Shown: positions 6,128-10,066 of the stretch, piece by piece
Numbering within the stretch: position 1 is the first letter of the stretch
Layout: every line of letters begins with the position of its first letter
DNA from: CBDBJL01 sp965206365
GTDB taxonomy: Bacteria; Pseudomonadota; Alphaproteobacteria; JABAAW01; JAHZMA01
Length of the DNA stretch: 10,066 nucleotides
Direction: 5' to 3'
Assembly (NCBI GenBank): GCA_965206365.1
Contig: CBDBJL010000017.1
Location: 1 to 10,066, forward strand
Program-made: the position numbers and the translations under genes
Notes under the pieces: model-generated
What the model was told of the DNA's origin: nothing
The model's input: the letters and a program-made list of their open reading frames with translations, nothing else
Databases searched by the model: none

Positions 6128-7114
6128 ATGGAAAAAATAAAAAACTATCAAGATTTAATTGCGATTTATAAAGCTTTAGGCGAAGAAACTCGCCTGCGTA
6201 TTGTGTGTTTGCTACGCAATCGCGAGTTAAGTGTTAGTGATTTAACCTCACTTTTACACCAATCGCAACCCTGTATTTCTAATCATCTTAAATTATTATA
6301 CGAACAGGGGATTGTTAAACGCTACCAGGAAGGCTCTTATGCTTATTTTCGGTTAACATCTGATCGGCAATTGATCCGATTAATTAATGCTGGGCTTGAA
6401 CGATTAGATTTTTTGTATGATCCAGTTTTGCGCGATGATGTTAATCATTATCGTGAATTAATGGATGTGCAAGCGGAAAAATCGATCACATTTTTTGCTG
6501 AAATTGCAGAAAAATGGAACAAAATTAGGATTTTAACGATTCCTGCGAAACAAGAAGAAGAGTTTTTATATGAGAAATTAAAAGATGTTATTGTCGGTAA
6601 TTTTATTGATTTAGGCACAGGTACAGGACGGATGCTGAAAATATTTTCGGAAAATTATAAAAATGGTGTTGGAATTGATTGGTCGCATAATATGCTTAAT
6701 GTTGCCCGTGCTTGTTTGCATCAGAATCAAATTAACCATGCCTATGTTTGCCAAGGCAATATTTACAATCTTACTTTTGACGATTTTCTTGCTGATTGCG
6801 TGATCTCTCATCAAGTTTTGCATTATCTAAGCACCCCGCATAAAGTGTTTAAGCAAGTTGCGCAATTGTTGAAACCGGGCGGTAAATTTGTGATTGTAGA
6901 TTTTGCGCCACATAATTCAGAGTTTTTATTGAAAAATTATGCTCATCAAAGGTTAGGGTTTTCCGATGAAATTATTCAAGAATGGTTAAGCTTGAATGAT
7001 TTTCAATTAAAAGAAACCCATAGTTTGGTTCCGGATCCCGATACTGCAGAAAAACAAAAAATCACACTGAAAATTTGGGTTGCTAGCTGGCAGATTGGGA
7101 AATCGATCATTTAA
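6128..7114 (+). CDS. ArsR-family regulator fused to a class I SAM methyltransferase domain
   Basis: Residues 5-95 form an ArsR-type winged helix: KALGEETRLRIVCLL, then ELSVSDL, a recognition helix around QPCISNHLKLL (47-57) and a wing near EGSYAYFRL. The usual metal site ELCVCDL reads ELSVSDL, so the alpha-3 metal site is absent. Residues 150-320 form a Rossmann methyltransferase with motif I DLGTGTGR (161-168), acidic GID184, DCVISHQVLHYL (223-234) and LKPGGKFVIVDFAPH (248-262). At 328 residues the length matches this known fusion class, which in alphaproteobacteria often lies beside metF/metH. Related SahR-type ArsR proteins sense S-adenosylhomocysteine, so SAM/SAH sensing is a reasonable inference. 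No metF follows here. The fused domain may bind ligand rather than catalyse. An upstream consensus promoter and AGAGG support the start. Confidence 0.88.
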   Translation: MEKIKNYQDLIAIYKALGEETRLRIVCLLRNRELSVSDLTSLLHQSQPCISNHLKLLYEQGIVKRYQEGSYAYFRLTSDRQLIRLINAGLERLDFLYDPVLRDDVNHYRELMDVQAEKSITFFAEIAEKWNKIRILTIPAKQEEEFLYEKLKDVIVGNFIDLGTGTGRMLKIFSENYKNGVGIDWSHNMLNVARACLHQNQINHAYVCQGNIYNLTFDDFLADCVISHQVLHYLSTPHKVFKQVAQLLKPGGKFVIVDFAPHNSEFLLKNYAHQRLGFSDEIIQEWLSLNDFQLKETHSLVPDPDTAEKQKITLKIWVASWQIGKSII

Positions 7115-7241
7115 CAATCCGTTTGCAAATAAACAAATATCAGCACTGGTTAGAGAAACCTAACGAGCCTGCACCAGCTCTGTTTGCTTGCCCAGTAAAG
7201 GTGGTTTTGTTTTGTAAGCCGGATCCCACTTATTAAAACAA

Positions 7242-7293
7242 GGGGGCGCGCAATGCCTAGCCTCCTTGAACCCCCGCTATCTTTCTCTTGCAA
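7242..7293. repeat. Intergenic repeat, copy 1 (G5...C5 stem plus GCTATCTTTC tail)
   Basis: GGGGG (7242-7246) can pair with CCCCC (7271-7275). Between them lie AATGCCTAG and CCTCCTTGAA, and after them GCTATCTTTCTCTTGCAA (7276-7293). The same blocks in the same order recur at 9790-9860. The copy lies 127 nt beyond the ArsR-methyltransferase stop. It is probably a dispersed, possibly terminator-like, intergenic element. Confidence 0.65.
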
Positions 7294-7437
7294 AATCGAT
7301 GACCCAATACCCAATTTTCAGGCATGAATGTGCTCTTGACGTCTCATTTCACCTTTTGGGTTTTCCTATTCATGATCGCGTTGGAAAAAATTGATAGAAT
7401 ATGCTTGTGGTGTTAGCTTCATTTTGCTAGGCTAGAA

Positions 7438-7466
7438 TTGGCTTAAAAATAAGCTGAACATATTAT
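7438..7466 (+). promoter_or_regulatory. Sigma-70-like promoter ahead of the tRNA-like leader
   Basis: TTGGCT (7438-7443) is separated by 17 nt from TATTAT (7461-7466). The predicted transcript start, about 7472-7474, coincides with the beginning of the initiator-tRNA-like segment. That is the geometry of a tRNA promoter. It may now drive the ligase-crotonase genes with a leader of roughly 135 nt. Confidence 0.55.
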
Positions 7467-7469
7467 ATT

Positions 7470-7504
7470 GCGGGGCAGAGCAACTTGGTAGCCTCATAAC
7501 CTGA
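7470..7504 (+). pseudogene. Initiator tRNA (tRNA-fMet)-like 5' fragment, incomplete
   Basis: GCGGGG (7470-7475), GAGCA (7478-7482) and GGTAGC (7487-7492) occur with the spacing of bacterial initiator tRNA. They correspond to the acceptor 5' strand, the D-stem and the D-loop end. They are followed by CTCATAACCTGA (7493-7504), the fMet anticodon region with CAT anticodon. About 8 nt that would form the rest of the D-stem and the anticodon 5' stem are missing. No matching 3' acceptor strand (CCCCGC), normal T-arm or CCA follows. It is therefore not a functional tRNA but a remnant, or a leader that imitates one. CCTCAT...ATGAGG (7492-7497/7504-7509) can instead form a simple hairpin. Confidence 0.55.
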
Positions 7505-7549
7505 TGAGGGGAAAACCCGATCTTTCTTTGGTGCTTTGATTTTATACAG

Positions 7550-7567
7550 GAGAGCGAGCTCGTTCTC
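7550..7567. promoter_or_regulatory. 18-bp near-perfect palindrome in the ligase leader
   Basis: GAGAGCGAG is followed directly by CTCGTTCTC, self-complementary except for one G-T pair. It lies about 40 nt before the ligase ATG. AGGAGAG, a strong ribosome-site sequence, overlaps its left arm although no start codon follows at the right distance. It could be a protein operator or an RNA hairpin that hides the ribosome site. Confidence 0.4.
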
Positions 7568-7606
7568 TAAAAGTTACAGCAAAGATGTTTTCATAGCAAC
7601 ATCACC

Positions 7607-8860
7607 ATGAAGATAAACGAACTGAAAGCAAGTAGACATATGATCAACATGGGGGGAAACATAAAAAAAAGCATTTATATAGCTGGTGCCTATTGGAATG
7701 AAGCAATCGAAACAATGCCTGCGAAAGAATTACGCCATTATGAAGCATCGTTATTAACACAGCAAATAGAATATTTTTATGCGAATTCCGATTATTACCG
7801 CCATCAATTGGATAGAGTCGGTATAAAACCAGAGATGATCACTTGCCATGAGGCACTGGAAAATATCCCCCTTATGGAAAAAAAAGATTTAGCTCTAACG
7901 CAGCAAGATGGCGCGTTGATTGGTCCGCATCAATGCGCTCCGATAGAAACAATCGTACGGCTGGTAGGAACTGGCGGAACCAGTGGTCGCCCTATGCGAA
8001 TTGGTTGGACGCGTGAAGATGTATATGGTTATAATGAAATGGGTGCGCGTGCCTTATGGATTTTAGGTTGCCGTCCCAGTGATTTGGTGCTAAATTGTTT
8101 CAATTACTCAATTTATGCGGGTGGAGTCATGGACCATATGAGTTTTGAACATTTAGGGGCAACAATGCTTGCTTATGGTGTTGGAAAATCCAGAGAACTT
8201 CTTGATATGTTAGGCGATTTACCGAGCGATAAATGCCTTTATTCTACACCATCCTATGCGGTACGGCTGACCAATATAGCTTCTGACAATGGCATTAACC
8301 CGTTAAATCTAAATATCCGTAAAGGTTTTTTTTCAGGTGAAGCTGGTCTTCAAGTGCCGGGTTATCGGCAGAAAATTGAAAATATTTGGGGAATGAGTGC
8401 CCGTGATTTATACGGTATTGCCGAGCTTGGCTGTCAAAGTGCTGAATGCGAATACCATGATGGTATGCATTTTTGTGGTCAAGGCTATGTGATTACTGAA
8501 CTGATTGATCCCGATACGGGTGATGTTAAAAAAATGCAAGATGGTGAAAAGGGCGAATTGGTCTATACCGCGATCAAACGACAATGCTCGCCACTTTTGC
8601 GTTTACGTAGCCATGATTTTGTTGAAGTCCAAACAAGTCGCTGTGCGTGCGGCCGTACCGGCTTTCGCTTCCATACGAGAGGACGCAGTGATGATATGTT
8701 TGTGATTAAAGGCGTTAATATTTTTCCAATGTCAATTCAAAATCTGTTGCATGAGATGCGCTCGCACCTCACCGGTGAATTCCAGATTATCCTCGATAAT
8801 CCCCCCCCATTTGACTACGCGCCACGCTTACTTGTGGAAGTGTTTAAAAAAGGTTCCTGA
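7607..8860 (+). CDS. PaaK-like AMP-forming acyl/aryl-CoA ligase, C-terminus lost by frameshift
   Basis: Phenylacetate-CoA-ligase-type enzymes adenylate an aromatic or other carboxylic acid and pass it to CoA. Visible landmarks are YWNEAIETMP (29-38), the P-loop GTGGTSGRP (121-129), SGEAGLQVPG (243-252), YGIAELGCQ (269-277), GELVYT (316-321) and the hinge region GRSDDMFVIKGVNIFP (359-374). Cys276, Cys281, Cys290, Cys346 and Cys348 follow the family's Cys pattern (AEC...CACGRTG). The frame ends at a TGA (8858-8860) after 417 codons, before the last domain. The missing part continues in the +1 frame to 9008, and the joined protein would have 466 residues. The start is uncertain: no ribosome site precedes 7607, and homologues begin near residue 28, so Met12 or Met15 are alternatives. 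The substrate is unknown. Confidence 0.8.
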   Translation: MKINELKASRHMINMGGNIKKSIYIAGAYWNEAIETMPAKELRHYEASLLTQQIEYFYANSDYYRHQLDRVGIKPEMITCHEALENIPLMEKKDLALTQQDGALIGPHQCAPIETIVRLVGTGGTSGRPMRIGWTREDVYGYNEMGARALWILGCRPSDLVLNCFNYSIYAGGVMDHMSFEHLGATMLAYGVGKSRELLDMLGDLPSDKCLYSTPSYAVRLTNIASDNGINPLNLNIRKGFFSGEAGLQVPGYRQKIENIWGMSARDLYGIAELGCQSAECEYHDGMHFCGQGYVITELIDPDTGDVKKMQDGEKGELVYTAIKRQCSPLLRLRSHDFVEVQTSRCACGRTGFRFHTRGRSDDMFVIKGVNIFPMSIQNLLHEMRSHLTGEFQIILDNPPPFDYAPRLLVEVFKKGS

Positions 8861-9008
8861 GCATCAATATGTCAATATAGCAAACGAAATTGAAATATAC
8901 ATCAACCGCAAAATCGGTTTTACCGTACGCGTTGAACTGGTTGGCCAAGGCACCATTATATCGGAACATAAAACAAAACGCGTTGTACGCAACTATCAAA
9001 TTGATTAA
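8847..9008 (+). pseudogene. Displaced C-terminal domain of the PaaK-like ligase (+1 frame)
   Basis: Skipping one A in the six-A run at 8846-8851 turns FKKGS-stop into FKKVPEHQYVNIANEIEIYI and then RKIGFTVRVELVG. The frame ends with KTKRVVRNYQID at a TAA (9006-9008). This matches the small mobile C-terminal domain of PaaK-type ligases, including the KxxRV region with the catalytic Lys of the adenylation step. The preceding PRLLVEVF in the first frame is also ligase-like, which places the shift at or next to the A run. Causes could be a true mutation, a sequencing error or recoding. The frame has no start of its own and is not a separate gene. Confidence 0.75.
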
Positions 9009-9014
9009 AAAAAC

Positions 9015-9770
9015 ATGGCGATCACACAAGAAATTAAAAAAGATATCTTATGGGCAATCATTGACCGCCCCGAAGCCTTGAACGCTTTTGATATTTCTGA
9101 TTTAGAGGAGCTGAGGAAAGTTTTTCAAAATGCAAAAACCAACCTCGCTGTTCGAGTGTTGGTGATAACCGGAGTCGGTCGTGCCTTTAGCGTTGGTGCC
9201 GATATCAAAGCGATGGATAAAATGTCGGAAGCTGATTTTAGCAAAGCCGCTTCTCTCTATCAACAATTGGCCAGCGAAGCTTTGGCACTTGATAAGCCGA
9301 TCATTGGTGCCATTAACGGATTTGCTCTCGGCGGAGGATTAGAATTGGCATTGATGTGTGATCTGCGCATCGCAGGAAAATCAGCTCAATTTGGCTTACC
9401 TGATGCATATTTGGGTTTCAGTCCAACGGGTGGGTTAACATGGCTACTAACAAGAATGGTTGGTCTTACCATTGCTATGGATATGGCATTAAGCACGGAT
9501 TGGCTAGATGCTAGCGAATCTTTACGCGTTGGTTTGGTTAGCCGTGTCGTTGAGGATAAGGAACTTTTGCCCGCAACTCAGTTGCTTGCCGAACGTATTG
9601 CAAGTTTTCCACCGCGCGGATTACGGAATATTAAACGCTCTTTTTATATGGCGGCGAATTCGAATTTTTCCTCAGCCCTAACATTAGAAGAAGCCTACGA
9701 TTCCGACTGTTTTCGCTCTGAAGAAACCCAAATTGCTTTGCAAAATTTCATTGAAACACGACGCAAATAA
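9015..9770 (+). CDS. Enoyl-CoA hydratase/isomerase (crotonase) family protein
   Basis: Crotonase enzymes act on acyl-CoA thioesters, adding water to or isomerising double bonds. The 251-residue product has the oxyanion-hole segments GRAFSVGADI (55-64) and NGFALGGGLELALMCDLRIA (101-120), with the first acid at Glu110. The second acid, Glu164 in rat hydratase, is Asp130 here (FGLPDAYLGFSPTGG), as in many isomerases or other crotonases, so a plain hydratase call is unsafe. The ATG starts 6 nt after the displaced end of the ligase frame and has no ribosome site. Translation would thus depend on coupling to the full-length ligase, which the frameshift may impair. The pairing suggests both act on one acyl- or aryl-CoA pathway (inference). 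Confidence 0.9.
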   Translation: MAITQEIKKDILWAIIDRPEALNAFDISDLEELRKVFQNAKTNLAVRVLVITGVGRAFSVGADIKAMDKMSEADFSKAASLYQQLASEALALDKPIIGAINGFALGGGLELALMCDLRIAGKSAQFGLPDAYLGFSPTGGLTWLLTRMVGLTIAMDMALSTDWLDASESLRVGLVSRVVEDKELLPATQLLAERIASFPPRGLRNIKRSFYMAANSNFSSALTLEEAYDSDCFRSEETQIALQNFIETRRK

Positions 9771-9789
9771 GTGTGACTGAAAAATAGTT

Positions 9790-9860
9790 GGGGGGAATTT
9801 ATAACAGCGGAATGCCTAATCAACATAGCCCCCTTGACCCCCGCTATCTTTCCCTTACAA
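9790..9860. repeat. Intergenic repeat, copy 2
   Basis: Copy 2 shares with 7242-7293 the blocks AATGCCTA, CCTTGA, CCCCCGCTATCTTTC and CTTRCAA, with a G6 run (9790-9795) before them. It has an extra 9 nt (TAATCAACA region) inside the TAG block and a longer arm to the G run. It lies 20 nt past the crotonase stop. AGCGG (9806-9810) can also pair with CCGCT (9841-9845). Both copies lie just downstream of plus-strand genes. Confidence 0.65.
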
Positions 9861-9920
9861 CTGCGCTGAAATTCACCCCCCGCTTAAAAAATAATGATTC
9901 GAGTGACTTTTTCCAGAATT

Positions 9921-9978
9921 GTAACAAAAGAGCAATAATGCACAATTAAAAAGCAATTAATTAGTAACAAAAGACAAT
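9921..9978. repeat. Direct repeat GTAACAAAAGA(G)CAAT, 43 bp apart
   Basis: GTAACAAAAGAGCAAT (9921-9936) and GTAACAAAAGACAAT (9964-9978) differ by one inserted base. They start 43 bp apart, about four helical turns. The stretch is AT-rich, and an ATG frame opens at 10035 and runs off the window without a ribosome site. The repeats could be paired operator sites for a gene beyond the edge. Confidence 0.45.
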
Positions 9979-10066
9979 CTATTCGCAAAATAATTTCAAC
10001 CGATAGTACAAGCAAAAATTCTGATAAAACCCTAATGAATCAACAACTTATGAAGGGTAATTTTGT

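Larger units (their letters stand above)
7115..7606. other. 492-nt intergenic region with repeat, promoter, tRNA-like leader and dyad
   Basis: From left to right there is an imperfect stem region (GTTAG 7149-7153 with CTAAC 7160-7164; CTGGT 7146-7150 with ACCAG 7173-7177), the repeat at 7242-7293, and the pair CATGAAT (7322-7328) / ATTCATG (7367-7373). These are followed by a promoter, the initiator-tRNA-like segment and a palindrome at 7550-7567. Short frames occur on both strands, but none has a start or a recognisable product. Confidence 0.5.

Noticed and set aside
7082..7233. Plus-strand 49-codon frame overlapping the ArsR-methyltransferase end
   Set aside because: It has no start codon with a ribosome site, and the regulator already ends with the usual ITLKIWVAS tail, so a frameshift extension is not needed.
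7160..7275. Minus-strand frame ending in KTKPPLLGKQTELVQAR
   Set aside because: It has no ATG, is limited by a TAG, and runs through the intergenic repeat and a stem region; I recognise no protein.
7470..7560. Functional tRNA-fMet or a known SAM-type riboswitch
   Set aside because: The 3' acceptor strand, T-arm and part of the anticodon stem are absent. I could not match any SAM, SAH, cobalamin, glycine or THF riboswitch consensus by eye.
8751..9008. Separate small gene in the +1 frame
   Set aside because: Its first third is the shadow of the ligase frame, it has no ribosome site, and only the part after the A run is ligase-like; it is the displaced ligase end.
10035..10066. Start of a new plus-strand gene (ATG at 10035)
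   Set aside because: Only ten codons are visible and there is no ribosome site, so it cannot be supported as a gene.

Overview
The window looks like chromosome from an AT-rich alphaproteobacterium. The betaine-type GMC dehydrogenase ending NLNAPS...GEKASDHILG, the ArsR-methyltransferase fusion and the non-pyrrolysine MttB homologue are all common in that class. I cannot place the genus from sequence alone. GC looks well below typical rhizobial or Rhodospirillales values, and the short homopolymer runs (C8, G7, A8) are noteworthy.

Layout. (i) 1-336 is the 3' end of a choline dehydrogenase (betA) gene. (ii) 407-1135, minus strand and convergent with betA, is a beta-class carbonic anhydrase. 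(iii) 1136-1479 is a regulatory gap with a direct repeat (ATGTCGyAAA twice) and a 30-codon reading frame that abuts the next gene. (iv) 1483-5612, plus strand, holds an MttB-family methyltransferase, an exported six-repeat beta-propeller-like protein of unknown function, a GcvT-family aminomethyltransferase and a 4-oxalocrotonate-tautomerase-like small protein. (v) 5613-6127 holds a 92-codon Cys-rich open frame that may be a decayed Crp/Fnr regulator, followed by a good promoter. (vi) 6128-7114 is an ArsR-type regulator fused to a SAM methyltransferase. (vii) 7115-7606 contains an intergenic repeat, a promoter, and what appears to be the 5' half of an initiator tRNA used as a leader. (viii) 7607-9770 is a PaaK-like acyl/aryl-CoA ligase broken by a +1 frameshift, followed after 6 nt by a crotonase. 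(ix) 9771-10066 carries a second copy of the intergenic repeat and a further direct repeat; no gene is certain there.

How the genes may work together. BetA makes betaine aldehyde and glycine betaine from choline. MttB-family enzymes take a methyl group off quaternary amines, and GcvT-family enzymes move one-carbon units from tertiary or secondary amines to folate. The cluster therefore suggests stepwise demethylation of a betaine-type compound (inference). The ArsR-methyltransferase belongs to a class often linked to the methionine/SAM cycle, which would tie methyl supply to regulation (also inference). The ligase-crotonase pair is a separate acyl-CoA unit whose substrate cannot be told from sequence. 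Most notable are the tRNA-fMet-like leader, the paired intergenic repeats, the frameshift and the unexplained Cys-rich frame.
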